Positions 23,450 to 32,077 of a DNA stretch of 64,000 nucleotides are shown piece by piece. The stretch covers positions 124,001 through 188,000 of the forward strand of contig NZ_FQVO01000003.1 in the NCBI RefSeq assembly GCF_900129385.1, in the 5' to 3' direction. Under the pieces are notes generated by a model. It was not told the origin of the DNA. It did not search any database and was given only the letters and a program-made list of their open reading frames with translations. This stretch comes from Chryseobacterium takakiae. Its GTDB lineage: Bacteria > Bacteroidota > Bacteroidia > Flavobacteriales > Weeksellaceae. Every line of letters begins with the position of its first letter. The first letter of the stretch is position 1. The position numbers and the translations under genes are program-made.

Positions 23450-24058
23450 TTAATTCATGGATGGAATCAGTGCTCTGCCCCATGTTGCTGAGCCAGAAGA
23501 AGCATTATTTTCAAATGCTTTCAATGCGTTCTGAAACTGTTTTTCGGCGTTTGCTTTATTACCGGATCTTTCCTGAAATTTGGCTTTCAATAGAGCCAGC
23601 CTGGGATTGTTCTGTGCATTGGGTTCAGCTTTAGTAATGAATTGCGAAGCCGCTTCCAGGTCGTTTTTAGCATCTGTCCCACCGATCTGGGATCTCTGAA
23701 GCGCAATCAGCCCCAGCAGTATATCTGCTTCTGCATTATTCTGCTTGTCTGAATAAGCTGCTTTTCCATATTTTCTGGCAAGAGCATTGGTTTCAGAAAC
23801 ATCTTGGGAAGGAGCTTTTTTAAGCTGCAGTTCTGCTTTTAAATACATGGCAACCGCCGCATAATAATATGCTTCCCATTTTTCCGTGGGTTTTGTAGAA
23901 GTGTACCTGGAGAGCTTTTGAAAAGCATTGTCAAAATCGTTTTCTGTTTTAGCATTATTTATCTGCGAAACAGTTTGTTTGAAGTCTTTTTCGGTATAGT
24001 TCTGAGCATTTAGGCAAAAACCAATTACCAAAAAACAAATAAGTAGAGTTTTTTTCAT
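23450..24058 (-). CDS. Exported TPR-like protein of unknown function
   Basis: A 202-residue protein from ATG 24058: signal peptide MKKTLLICFLVIGFCLNAQ, then an all-helical, alanine-rich body with repeated helix pairs (WEAYYYAAVAMYLKAEL, ADILLGLIALQRSQ, PRLALLKAKFQERSGNKANAEKQFQNALKAF) that look like tetratricopeptide repeats. A longer frame starts with GTG at 24076, but that codon lies inside the promoter box, so the ATG is preferred. It is followed after 30 bases by the 689-residue T9SS gene. TPR proteins act as scaffolds; no specific partner can be named. Confidence 0.75.
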   Translation of the reverse strand: MKKTLLICFLVIGFCLNAQNYTEKDFKQTVSQINNAKTENDFDNAFQKLSRYTSTKPTEKWEAYYYAAVAMYLKAELQLKKAPSQDVSETNALARKYGKAAYSDKQNNAEADILLGLIALQRSQIGGTDAKNDLEAASQFITKAEPNAQNNPRLALLKAKFQERSGNKANAEKQFQNALKAFENNASSGSATWGRALIPSMN

Positions 24059-24075
24059 GTAAGGGAATTTTATCA

Positions 24076-24083
24076 CAAATATA
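24076..24083 (-). promoter_or_regulatory. -7 promoter box for the TPR-like gene
   Basis: TATATTTG on the minus strand, 18 bases before ATG 24058. It overlaps the alternative GTG start at 24076 and so rules that start out. Confidence 0.55.
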
Positions 24084-24145
24084 AAAAATTATTAAATTTA
24101 AATTAAAGTTTTTAAAATTAATTTAATAAATTGATCCTTATTGTT

Positions 24146-25381
24146 TTAATATTGCATTTTTCTCAATTTTTTATTCGTGGTTCCTACAGTTAAAGCAACT
24201 AGAACGGTCATTGTTCCGCCAAACACCACAGAGCGCACAACTCCTAGCATTTTTGCCATCAGCCCGCTTTCAAATTGTCCCATTTCATTACTAGACATAA
24301 TGAAAATTGAATTCACACTAAGCACCCTTCCTCTTATATTATCCGGGGTTTTCAGCTGTACAATAGTTCCTCTGATCACAACGGAAATGCCATCCAGCAT
24401 TCCGCTTATCATTAAAAAGAAAAAAGAAAGCCAGTATAATCTTGATAATCCGAAACCGATAATGCACAATCCGAATCCCGTAACTACTGCCAGCAGAATT
24501 TTACCCTGATTCTTTCTGAGCGGAACTACGGACAAAATGGTAATGATGCACATAGAACCAATGTCCGAAGCTGCATTCAGCAGGCCGAAACCTTCAGCAC
24601 CTACTTTAAGAATGTCGGTAGCGTACACCGGTATCATGGCAACGGCGCCACCAAAGAGCACGGCAAACATATCAAGACAAAGAGCGCCAAGAATTTCTTT
24701 TGTTTTTAATATATAAGAAATTCCTTCCTTCATACTTTCTATAACGTTAATATTCTCTTTTTTGTATTCGGAATGTTGTTTATTTAGCTGGAAAAAAAAT
24801 AATGATGCCAACAGGATGAGTGAAATAATTACAACCAAAGTCCATTTTACTCCAAAATAGCCAATCAGAAATCCTCCTGCTGCATGACCGCAAACAGAGG
24901 AAATAAGGAATGTTGCCTGATTTAAAGTAACGGCGTTCGGAAGATTGTCTTTTTTTACAATTTTAGGAATCATAGATGGTACGATAGGTCCTATAAAAGC
25001 TCTTGCAATACCGGTGAAAAAAATTACACTATAGATGAAATAAGTAATCTGATGTCCTGTAAAATGCATTTCTACATTAAAAAAGGCAGGAATCAATAAC
25101 AGACCGATTAAAAAAATATAAGCATAATTGCAAATCAATAATAATCTTTTCTTTTCATTCATATCAATCACATGACCGGCGTAAAGTGCGCAGCTTACTG
25201 CGGGAATTACTTCCGAGAGGCCAATAAGACCAATTGAAAAAGGATCTTTTGTTAGTTGATATACCCACCATCCCAATAAAGTGGCAAGCATTCTGAAGGC
25301 AAGAACAATAAAAAATCTTCCCGTAAGAAGGTTTCTGAACTCAACATTTTTCAATGTCTGTAACGGGGTAAAAGAAATCAT
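24146..25381 (-). CDS. MFS transporter (DHA3/EntS-like)
   Basis: A 411-residue major-facilitator protein with about twelve membrane helices. It starts with FTPLQTLKNVEFRNLLTGRF, typical of the DHA3 subgroup, and has the helix 2-3 loop in the form GHVIDMNEKKRLLL and an interdomain loop near 200-220. In this subgroup are EntS (enterobactin exporter) and macrolide efflux proteins. The substrate is not readable here. No siderophore genes are adjacent. A TATTTTTG box ends five bases before the ATG, so the gene is probably transcribed alone and leaderless. Confidence 0.88.
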   Translation of the reverse strand: MISFTPLQTLKNVEFRNLLTGRFFIVLAFRMLATLLGWWVYQLTKDPFSIGLIGLSEVIPAVSCALYAGHVIDMNEKKRLLLICNYAYIFLIGLLLIPAFFNVEMHFTGHQITYFIYSVIFFTGIARAFIGPIVPSMIPKIVKKDNLPNAVTLNQATFLISSVCGHAAGGFLIGYFGVKWTLVVIISLILLASLFFFQLNKQHSEYKKENINVIESMKEGISYILKTKEILGALCLDMFAVLFGGAVAMIPVYATDILKVGAEGFGLLNAASDIGSMCIITILSVVPLRKNQGKILLAVVTGFGLCIIGFGLSRLYWLSFFFLMISGMLDGISVVIRGTIVQLKTPDNIRGRVLSVNSIFIMSSNEMGQFESGLMAKMLGVVRSVVFGGTMTVLVALTVGTTNKKLRKMQY

Positions 25382-25385
25382 TCCA

Positions 25386-25393
25386 CAAAAATA
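25386..25393 (-). promoter_or_regulatory. -7 promoter box for the MFS gene
   Basis: TATTTTTG on the minus strand, ending five bases upstream of ATG 25381; predicted leaderless transcript. Confidence 0.5.
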
Positions 25394-25474
25394 GCCTCAA
25401 ATATGGATTTAAGGCTATGGATACGGTAAATTTTTAAATGAAAAATTGTATGACTCCTAAAAGATAAAATCTAT

Positions 25475-25840
25475 TTAGTTGTCTGCACGTGATGCGCTGA
25501 TTACTAAAGCTGCAACACCAGCGGCTCCGATAATTGAAGCTCCTATCACTGTTTTTGCTTTTCTGCTGTCTCTCACTGCAGCTACATTAGCCTTCGGTAT
25601 TGTTACAACTGTACTGTCTTTTTTGCCGGCAGTTCCAATGATATTATCTCCTTCTACATTTCGGAATAATATTTTTTGATTTTCTGAACCGTCTCTCATC
25701 ATTACAGTATACGTTCTTCCTGCTTCCAGATTAGAATAATCATTTTTAGCAGTATCCATACTATATTTTGTGGTTGCACAAGATGAAATTACAAATAACG
25801 ACGTTAATAAAGATGATTTTAAAAGTACAGATGCTTTCAT
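25475..25840 (-). CDS. Small lipoprotein of unknown function
   Basis: A 121-residue protein with a lipoprotein signal peptide; the lipobox is VISSC, with Cys21 as the lipid-attachment site. The mature part has short beta-rich segments (AGRTYTVMMRDGSENQKILFRNV, GNIIGTAGKKDSTVVTIP) and ends with a hydrophobic glycine/alanine helix (TVIGASIIGAAGVAALVISA) that could insert in a membrane. It is predicted to sit at the outer or inner membrane facing the periplasm. No family function is recognised. It has its own promoter box at 25859-25866. Confidence 0.78.
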   Translation of the reverse strand: MKASVLLKSSLLTSLFVISSCATTKYSMDTAKNDYSNLEAGRTYTVMMRDGSENQKILFRNVEGDNIIGTAGKKDSTVVTIPKANVAAVRDSRKAKTVIGASIIGAAGVAALVISASRADN

Positions 25841-25858
25841 TATTATTTTTTAGTTTTC

Positions 25859-25866
25859 CAAATTTA
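25859..25866 (-). promoter_or_regulatory. -7 promoter box for the small lipoprotein gene
   Basis: TAAATTTG on the minus strand, 18 bases before ATG 25840; predicted leader about 12 bases. Confidence 0.5.
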
Positions 25867-25909
25867 TAATTTTTTTCGAATATATGTTTCCGGAATTGAA
25901 AAAATGTGC

Positions 25910-27409
25910 TTAAAGTTTATATATTTTCAATAAATCTGCAATTTTTCTGTCATTGGCAAGTCGCGGGATTTTGTTTTGCCCGCCCAGTTTTCCCTGTGAT
26001 TTTGCATATTCCTGAAAAGCGTTTTTCTTTAAAACTGCAATACAAAGCTTCTGAAGAATATTTCCTGAAATAAGGTCATCATAATAGGTGTTGCGTTTCC
26101 TGAGTTGATTGTCTAGTTCATCCCGGAACAGCTCAAGGTTTTCAGGTTGTTTTTCAAATTCAATAAACCATTCATGATAAGGGAGGTCTTGTTCAGGATT
26201 CACCTGCGGGGCAAGATGGAATTCAGTAATCTGTGCAGGATATTTTTCTAAGGTGGCTTTCATCGCTTCTTCTACTTCAAATGCGATGACATGTTCTCCA
26301 AAAGCAGACGTGAAATGTTTCGTTCTGCCGCTTACCACTATCCGGTGCGGATTTTTTCCGGTAAATCTCACGACATCACCTATGGAATATGCCCATAATC
26401 CTGAATTTGTGGTTAAAATCAAAGCATAATCTTTATTCAACTCAATATCTTTTAAGGTAAGTCTTGTGGCATCCGGCTTACCATATTCTTCCAGCGGGAC
26501 AAATTCGTAGAATATTCCATGATCCGTCAGAAGTAATAATCCTTCTTTTGTATAATCATCCTGAAAGGCAAAAAAACCTTCAGAAGCCGGAAATGTCTGT
26601 ACAATATCTACCTTTCCTCCTAAAAGCTCTTCCATCTTGTCACGGTAAGGTTCGTAATTGACTCCTCCGGTTACAATCAGCTGAAGATTAGGAAAGATTT
26701 GTTTGATTTTTTTACCATGCTTTTCGATAAGTTTTTCGAAATACATAATGAGCCATGGCGGAATTCCGGAAATCAGAGTCATATTTTCCTTTTCCGTTTC
26801 TTCTACAATCTTGTCAACCTTGGCTTCCCAGTCTTCCATGATATTGGTTTCCCAGCTTGGGAGTCTGTTTTTTTGCAGGTATTTAGGGATATGGTGGGCT
26901 ACAATTCCTGAAAGACGGCCGGTTTTAATCCCGAAAACTTCTTCAAGCTCAGGGCTTCCCTGAAGAAAGATCATTTTGCCATTTACAAAATCAGCATTAT
27001 TTTTCTTAGCGATGTAATGAAAAAGAGCGCTTTGGGCACCTTTCACCTGAAACGGCATTCCCTCTTTTGAAATAGGGATGTATTTTGACCCTGAAGTTGT
27101 ACCGGATGTCTTTGCGAAATATACAGGAACATCAGTCCAAAGGATATTTGCCTGCCCTTTTTTTACTCTTTCAATATAAGGTTTTAGATCTTCGTAATCC
27201 GAAATTTTCACCTTATCCTGAAAATCTTTTACAGAACTGATGGTTTCAAAATTATGTTCTCTTCCGAAAAGTGTTTTTTTTGCAGTATCAACAAGGGAAA
27301 GTAATAATTTCTCCTGGTTTTGTTCAGCATTTTTTTTGAATTCTTCAGCTTTGTGCACATGTTTTTTTGCCCACAGTAACGCGATATTTTTCTTAAGGAA
27401 GTTTACCAT
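25910..27409 (-). CDS. GH3 auxin-responsive promoter family protein (acyl-acid amido synthetase-like)
   Basis: A 499-residue member of the GH3 family, a branch of the adenylate-forming (ANL) superfamily. The ATP-binding motif is AKTSGTTSGSKYIPIS near residue 107. The second nucleotide motif is VTGGVNYEPYRDKMEEL, followed by QTFPASEGFFAFQ. The C-terminal subdomain has YSIGDVVRFTG and VSGRTKHFTSAFGEH. Plant GH3 enzymes adenylate auxin or jasmonate and join them to amino acids; the role of the bacterial relatives is not established. The gene is alone on its strand with a promoter box ending five bases before the ATG, so no pathway partner is visible. Confidence 0.9.
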   Translation of the reverse strand: MVNFLKKNIALLWAKKHVHKAEEFKKNAEQNQEKLLLSLVDTAKKTLFGREHNFETISSVKDFQDKVKISDYEDLKPYIERVKKGQANILWTDVPVYFAKTSGTTSGSKYIPISKEGMPFQVKGAQSALFHYIAKKNNADFVNGKMIFLQGSPELEEVFGIKTGRLSGIVAHHIPKYLQKNRLPSWETNIMEDWEAKVDKIVEETEKENMTLISGIPPWLIMYFEKLIEKHGKKIKQIFPNLQLIVTGGVNYEPYRDKMEELLGGKVDIVQTFPASEGFFAFQDDYTKEGLLLLTDHGIFYEFVPLEEYGKPDATRLTLKDIELNKDYALILTTNSGLWAYSIGDVVRFTGKNPHRIVVSGRTKHFTSAFGEHVIAFEVEEAMKATLEKYPAQITEFHLAPQVNPEQDLPYHEWFIEFEKQPENLELFRDELDNQLRKRNTYYDDLISGNILQKLCIAVLKKNAFQEYAKSQGKLGGQNKIPRLANDRKIADLLKIYKL

Positions 27410-27413
27410 TCTT

Positions 27414-27421
27414 CAAATTTA
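27414..27421 (-). promoter_or_regulatory. -7 promoter box for the GH3 gene
   Basis: TAAATTTG on the minus strand, ending five bases before ATG 27409; predicted leaderless. Confidence 0.55.
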
Positions 27422-27463
27422 TAAATAACTGAAGAATCTTTGAAACTTTATGAGCAATATCCA

Positions 27464-27495
27464 ACAAAAAACCGATGAATGAGTGGTCATCGGTT
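27464..27495 (-). terminator. Terminator of the 84-residue repeat protein gene
   Basis: AACCGATGA (27470-27478) and TCATCGGTT (27487-27495) form a perfect nine-base-pair stem; the minus strand continues into a T run. It lies about 40 bases after the stop codon at 27536. Confidence 0.78.
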
Positions 27496-27535
27496 CTCGA
27501 AATTTGATTATGAAAATAACAACTATTGTTGAGTA

Positions 27536-27790
27536 TTACTTGTTTTCTTTGTACCTCTTATCCGGGGTGCCGTCTTTTTTCATTTTTTTGTTTTCCTTAT
27601 AACGTTTGTCCGGCGTTCCGTCCTTTTTCATTTTCGCGGCAGCCGGAGCTGCTTCAGCTTTGGCTGATGTAGCCGTTGCTGCAGGTTTTGCTGTTTTGTG
27701 ATGATTGGCAGCAGTTGCCGGAGCAGTTTGCTGAGCGGTTGCAAGGCCAAGTCCAAGTGCGATTGACATTGCGGATAAGAATTTTTTCAT
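27536..27790 (-). CDS. Small exported protein with two identical 15-residue lysine-rich repeats
   Basis: An 84-residue protein starting at ATG 27790: signal peptide MKKFLSAMSIALGLGLATAQ, an alanine/threonine/proline-rich linker (about 21-53), and a C-terminal tail made of two perfect copies of MKKDGTPDKRYKENK. The mature protein is strongly basic. The longer frame starting with TTG at 27820 falls inside the promoter box and is rejected. It is expected in the periplasm or outside. No family function is recognised. The basic repeats could bind nucleic acid, lipopolysaccharide or peptidoglycan, but this is inference. Confidence 0.75.
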   Translation of the reverse strand: MKKFLSAMSIALGLGLATAQQTAPATAANHHKTAKPAATATSAKAEAAPAAAKMKKDGTPDKRYKENKKMKKDGTPDKRYKENK

Positions 27791-27817
27791 AAGAATTTTT
27801 TTTCTTGTTTCTTGAAT

Positions 27818-27825
27818 CAAAGGTA
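27818..27825 (-). promoter_or_regulatory. -7 promoter box for the 84-residue repeat protein gene
   Basis: TACCTTTG on the minus strand, 28 bases before ATG 27790. A TTG lies about 24 bases further upstream, slightly beyond the usual spacing for the -33 element. Confidence 0.5.
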
Positions 27826-27920
27826 GATAAAATTCTAACTGAAAAAACTCAATTCCAGAACCTTAACTAAAGTTTATCACAGCTTAAAAAAATATTAAAC
27901 ACACTTTCAGGTAACCCTAT

Positions 27921-27961
27921 TGTAAAATAAAACCTGCTTCCCTTTAAAAAGAAAAGCAGGT
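27921..27961 (-). terminator. Terminator of the SDDDD lipoprotein gene
   Basis: ACCTGCTT (27932-27939) pairs with AAGCAGGT (27954-27961) around a 14-base A-rich loop, followed on the minus strand by TTTATTTTA. It lies 26 bases after the stop codon at 27987. Confidence 0.65.
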
Positions 27962-27986
27962 CCTAACATAATGTATGAAAAGTTGG

Positions 27987-28379
27987 TTATCGGGTACAGT
28001 TAGCTGTCCACGATTTCCCGTCCTTTAAATATAGTATTCTAAGTTCGTTATTATCGATTCTGATGTAAGATGTTGCTGTAGATCCTACCATTACCAAGGT
28101 GTTGTCTCCCTGTTGGTTAAATTCTACCCCGTTAAGATCAGGAATTCCGTTTGAGAAAGCGAAGTTGTATTTGGTTCCGCTTGCAATTTTGGTTACGAAT
28201 ACACTTCCGTCATTCGAGCTGATGTTGTTGTCTCCGTCTGTATAGCCTACGCTACCCTTGTAAGTTCCTGCAAAAAAGTCATTGTTGGCAGGATCGTCAT
28301 CGTCGCTGCATGATGTAATTGTCGTGACTACAAAAAATAGTAAAACGAACATTCCTAAAATTCTGATTGCTTTTTTCAT
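27987..28379 (-). CDS. Small lipoprotein with surface-export-like SDDDD signal
   Basis: A 130-residue protein with lipoprotein signal peptide; the lipobox is TITSC, with Cys24 as lipid-attachment site. Directly after the cysteine comes SDDDD, the kind of acidic cluster known in Bacteroidota as a lipoprotein export signal that sends lipoproteins to the cell surface. The mature part reads as a single small beta-rich domain (FFAGTYKGSVGYTDGDNNI, RIDNNELRILYLKDGKSW). No known family or enzyme motif is seen. It is flanked by its own terminator and is divergent from mfd. Confidence 0.8.
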   Translation of the reverse strand: MKKAIRILGMFVLLFFVVTTITSCSDDDDPANNDFFAGTYKGSVGYTDGDNNISSNDGSVFVTKIASGTKYNFAFSNGIPDLNGVEFNQQGDNTLVMVGSTATSYIRIDNNELRILYLKDGKSWTANCTR

Positions 28380-28550
28380 AATAATATTTCTTTTAATTTT
28401 GGTAGTCTTGAATTTCCAAACAATGTGCCATTTAGAGAATGATTATTTATTTTAACTTTTTGTTTGAAAGTTTAATAAAAAATTAAGATTTTAAGCTTAA
28501 AACAGTGAGTTTATAAAGAATTGGCCTGATTCTGGAATGGAAATAAGTCG

Positions 28551-28558
28551 TATCTTTG
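28551..28558 (+). promoter_or_regulatory. -7 promoter box for mfd
   Basis: TATCTTTG, 60 bases upstream of the chosen mfd ATG at 28618. It lies inside the frame that would start at 28537, which argues against that longer start. Confidence 0.5.
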
Positions 28559-28617
28559 TAAAGATCAAACGGTTTCGGAAAACTCCCGAAATCGCTTTTG
28601 TCGTTTATACTTTTTTT

Positions 28618-31600
28618 ATGCAATTAAAAACCATTAATGAAAAATTCCTTCCGGATCTCCTTCAGAAGGAATTTGGGAAAGAAATTTTCATACAACTGGA
28701 AAAACACCAACATATATCCGTAAAAGGCAGTGCAGGATCCGCCGTTTCCATATTGGTAGCCGAACTTTTTCTCACCCGTAAAAAGAATATTCTTTATATC
28801 GTTGATGATAAAGAAGATGCACTGTATGCCAATACAGAGATGGAAGACCTTCTGGGAAAAGATAAGGTGCTGTACTTTCCGGCAACTCATCTTGAGCCTT
28901 ATCAGGTGGAGAAAACCCAAAATGCAAATCTTGTTTTAAGAACAGAAGCTATTAATAAAATGACTTCGGGGAAATCTCCGAAAGTAATTGTAGCCTACGC
29001 TGGAGCGCTTTCGGAAAAGGTGCTGAAAAAGGAGGATTTTAAAGCTATTTCCCATCATATAAAAGTGGGTGATCAGCTTGATTTTGATTTTGTGGATGAA
29101 CTTCTGAATCATTATAATTTTCAGCAGACTGATTTTGTTTCGGAGCCGGGAGAATTTTCCGTAAGAGGAGGGATTGTAGATGTTTTCTCTTTCTCCAATG
29201 AAAAGCCTTACCGTATTACCTTTTTCGGAAATGAAATTGAAGGCATCAAAACGTTCGATATCGAAACACAGCTTTCTGTAGATAAAGTTGAGGATTTTCA
29301 GTTGGTTTCCAATATGAATTTTACGGTTACCGGAACCCGGGTTTCTCTTCTTCAGCTCTTGCCACAGGAAAGTATGGTGGTTTCCAAAAACGGGATTATC
29401 GGAATGCAGAAACTCAAAACATTCTACGAGAAGGCACTGGAAAAATATGATAATTTAAATAAAGATATCGCTCACAGAACGCCTCAGGAACTTTTTATCT
29501 CCGATCAGGAATTTTTATTTGATTATAAAAAATTTAATACGGTAGATTTTGGAGGTGCTTCCATTGAAGGTCTTATTGATCTAAAGGAAATTAAAATATA
29601 TCAGATTCCGCAGCCATCGTTTCATAAAAATTTTGAATTGCTGATAGAAGATCTTGAAGAAAAACAAAGTAACGGTTTTGATACCTGGATTTCATTTACG
29701 GGAGAAAAGCAGAAAGAAAGGCTTGAATCTATATTTGAAGAACTGGAGCATGAGCTTCCTTTCAAAAGCTTTAAATCTGAACTCCACGAAGGATTTGTAG
29801 ATCATGATCATAAATTGCTGGTATATACGGATCATCAGATTTTCGACCGTTATCAGCGGTACAAGGCAAAAAATACATTTGCAAAATCAGAACAGCTAAC
29901 CCTGAAAGATTTAATGTCTCTGAAAATAGGAGATTATATTGCCCATATTGACCACGGTATAGGAAAGTTTATGGGGCTGGTAAAGGTAAATAATGACGGT
30001 AAGATTCAGGAATGTTTTAAACTTACTTATAAAAATGGGGATCTCTTATATGTAAGTATTCATTCGCTTCACAAAATTTCAAAATACAATGGTCCTGAAG
30101 GACGTGAAGTGGTTTTGAGTAAGCTCGGATCGCCAACCTGGAAATCTTTAAAACAGAAAACAAAAGCAAAAGTAAAGCAGATTGCTTTTGACCTTATAAA
30201 ACTCTATGCTCAAAGAAAAACGGCAAAGGGTTTTGCTTACAGCCCGGATTCATATCTGCAAAATGAACTGGAAGCGAGCTTTATATATGAAGATACGCCG
30301 GATCAGGAGAAAGCTACCATTGATGTGAAAAAAGATATGGAGGCAGATACGGTAATGGACAGGCTGGTTTGCGGGGATGTAGGTTTCGGAAAAACGGAAG
30401 TGGCAATCAGAGCAGCATTTAAAGCGGCAACAGATGGAAAACAGGTTGCTGTATTGGTTCCAACCACCATTCTGGCTTTTCAGCATTACAGAAGTTTTAA
30501 AGAAAGACTTAAGGATTTTCCTGTGAATGTATCTTACATTAACCGTTTCAGAACGGCCAAGCAAAAATCCGAGACTCTGGAGGCGCTTAAAAACGGGAAA
30601 GTTGATATCGTTATCGGAACGCATCAGCTGGCGGGCAGTTCCGTCAAGTTTAAAGATCTGGGATTGCTGATTATTGATGAAGAACATAAATTCGGAGTTT
30701 CCGTAAAAGATAAATTGAAAACGCTTAAAAGCAATGTTGATACGCTTACGCTTACGGCTACACCTATTCCGAGAACATTACAGTTTTCAATAATGGCGGC
30801 AAGAGATCTTTCGGTAATCAAGACGCCGCCTCCGAACAGGCAGCCTGTGGAAACACAATTGGTAGGCTTTAATGAAGAAATAATCCGGGATGCTGTTTCA
30901 TATGAGCTCCAGCGTGACGGACAGGTGTATTTTATCAATAACAGAGTTGAAAACCTGAAAGAAATTGCAGGATTAATACAGCGTCTTGTGCCGGATGCAA
31001 GGGTGATTACGGGACATGGACAGATGGAAGGGAAGCAGCTTGAGAAAAACGTCCTCGACTTTATGGAAGGAAAGTATGATGTGCTGGTTTCTACAACGAT
31101 TGTTGAAAGTGGAGTGGATGTTCCTAATGCGAATACTATTTTCATTAATGATGCACAGCGTTTCGGTATGGCAGATTTGCATCAGATGAGAGGGAGAGTA
31201 GGACGAAGCAACAGAAAAGCATTCTGTTACCTCATTACACCGCCTTATGATATGATGACTTCCGATGCCAGAAAAAGGCTGGAAGCCATCGAGCAGTTTT
31301 CTGATTTGGGAAGCGGTTTCCAGATTGCTATGAAAGATCTTGAAATCCGTGGTGCAGGAGATTTATTAGGAGCTGAACAAAGTGGATTTATTAATGAGAT
31401 GGGCTTTGAAACCTATCAAAAGCTGATGCAGGAAGCACTGGAGGAACTGAAAGATGACCAGGAATTTGAAAATTTATTCGAAAACGAGGAAGAAAGAAAC
31501 AAGCTCTTTAAAACAACAAAAGATATTAATATTGATACGGATCTTGAGCTGATGCTGCCAGATTCCTACATTTCCAATACGGAAGAAAGATTACTGCTCT

Positions 31601-31986
31601 ACCAGAAGCTCGCCGATATTGATAACGAAAAAAGCCTTGAGCAATTTGAATCTGAATTGAAAGACCGCTTCGGTAATCTGCCTGAAGAAGCAAAGAACTT
31701 ACTTAAAAGTGTCAGTTTAAAATGGCTTGCCTCGGAAATCGGTTTCGAGAAAATTGTTATGAAAAACGGGATATTTCTGGGATATTTCCCGGGTAATCCT
31801 CAGGATAAGTTTTATCAGACGGAAAAATTCAGACATATCATCAGCTACCTTACGCAAAACCCGGCAGAAGCACAATTGAAAGAGAAAACCGGAAAAGAAG
31901 GCAACCAGCTGATGATGCGTAAAGATAAAATCAGGAATGTTGATGAGGTAAATTCTCTTTTAATATCTATGCTTAAAGCTTATTAA
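28618..31986 (+). CDS. mfd: Transcription-repair coupling factor Mfd
   Basis: A 1122-residue ATP-dependent DNA translocase that removes stalled RNA polymerase at lesions and recruits UvrA. An N-terminal UvrB-like region (about 10-330, with VKGSAGSAVSILVAEL, FPATHLEPYQ and GEFSVRGGIVDVFSF) is followed by the CarD-like RNA-polymerase-binding domain (about 430-500, KIGDYIAHIDHGIGKFMG), the helicase core (Walker A GFGKTEVAIRAAF near 590, DEEH near 686, TATPIPRTLQFS near 713, VGRSNRKAFCYL) and the C-terminal TRCF domain. The frame could be extended 27 codons to 28537, but a TAnnTTTG box lies inside that extension; ATG 28618, giving MQLKTINEKF, is preferred. Confidence 0.96.
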   Translation: MQLKTINEKFLPDLLQKEFGKEIFIQLEKHQHISVKGSAGSAVSILVAELFLTRKKNILYIVDDKEDALYANTEMEDLLGKDKVLYFPATHLEPYQVEKTQNANLVLRTEAINKMTSGKSPKVIVAYAGALSEKVLKKEDFKAISHHIKVGDQLDFDFVDELLNHYNFQQTDFVSEPGEFSVRGGIVDVFSFSNEKPYRITFFGNEIEGIKTFDIETQLSVDKVEDFQLVSNMNFTVTGTRVSLLQLLPQESMVVSKNGIIGMQKLKTFYEKALEKYDNLNKDIAHRTPQELFISDQEFLFDYKKFNTVDFGGASIEGLIDLKEIKIYQIPQPSFHKNFELLIEDLEEKQSNGFDTWISFTGEKQKERLESIFEELEHELPFKSFKSELHEGFVDHDHKLLVYTDHQIFDRYQRYKAKNTFAKSEQLTLKDLMSLKIGDYIAHIDHGIGKFMGLVKVNNDGKIQECFKLTYKNGDLLYVSIHSLHKISKYNGPEGREVVLSKLGSPTWKSLKQKTKAKVKQIAFDLIKLYAQRKTAKGFAYSPDSYLQNELEASFIYEDTPDQEKATIDVKKDMEADTVMDRLVCGDVGFGKTEVAIRAAFKAATDGKQVAVLVPTTILAFQHYRSFKERLKDFPVNVSYINRFRTAKQKSETLEALKNGKVDIVIGTHQLAGSSVKFKDLGLLIIDEEHKFGVSVKDKLKTLKSNVDTLTLTATPIPRTLQFSIMAARDLSVIKTPPPNRQPVETQLVGFNEEIIRDAVSYELQRDGQVYFINNRVENLKEIAGLIQRLVPDARVITGHGQMEGKQLEKNVLDFMEGKYDVLVSTTIVESGVDVPNANTIFINDAQRFGMADLHQMRGRVGRSNRKAFCYLITPPYDMMTSDARKRLEAIEQFSDLGSGFQIAMKDLEIRGAGDLLGAEQSGFINEMGFETYQKLMQEALEELKDDQEFENLFENEEERNKLFKTTKDINIDTDLELMLPDSYISNTEERLLLYQKLADIDNEKSLEQFESELKDRFGNLPEEAKNLLKSVSLKWLASEIGFEKIVMKNGIFLGYFPGNPQDKFYQTEKFRHIISYLTQNPAEAQLKEKTGKEGNQLMMRKDKIRNVDEVNSLLISMLKAY

Positions 31987-32064
31987 ACCAAGGAAAGTGA
32001 TAAATTTTATATAGTTTATTTTTTATATTTTTTTTAAAGTATATCAACTCGGTGTGATTTTTTT

Positions 32065-32072
32065 TATATTTG
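32065..32072 (+). promoter_or_regulatory. -7 promoter box for the three-gene secreted-paralog operon
   Basis: TATATTTG ends five bases before ATG 32078; a leaderless mRNA is predicted. A GTG start at 32054 would lie upstream of the box and is rejected. Confidence 0.55.
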
Positions 32073-32077
32073 TATCT

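Noticed and set aside
24059..24076. GTG start at 24076 for the TPR-like gene
   Set aside because: The GTG overlaps the TATATTTG promoter box, and the ATG at 24058 gives a clean signal peptide.
27791..27820. TTG start for the 84-residue repeat protein
   Set aside because: It overlaps the promoter box at 27818-27825; ATG 27790 gives a normal signal peptide.
28624..31182. Long antisense open frames inside mfd
   Set aside because: They are antisense to intact helicase motifs and have no domain or start support of their own.
32054..32077. GTG start at 32054 for the first secreted paralog
   Set aside because: It lies upstream of the TATATTTG box; the ATG at 32078 gives a signal peptide like those of the two paralogs.
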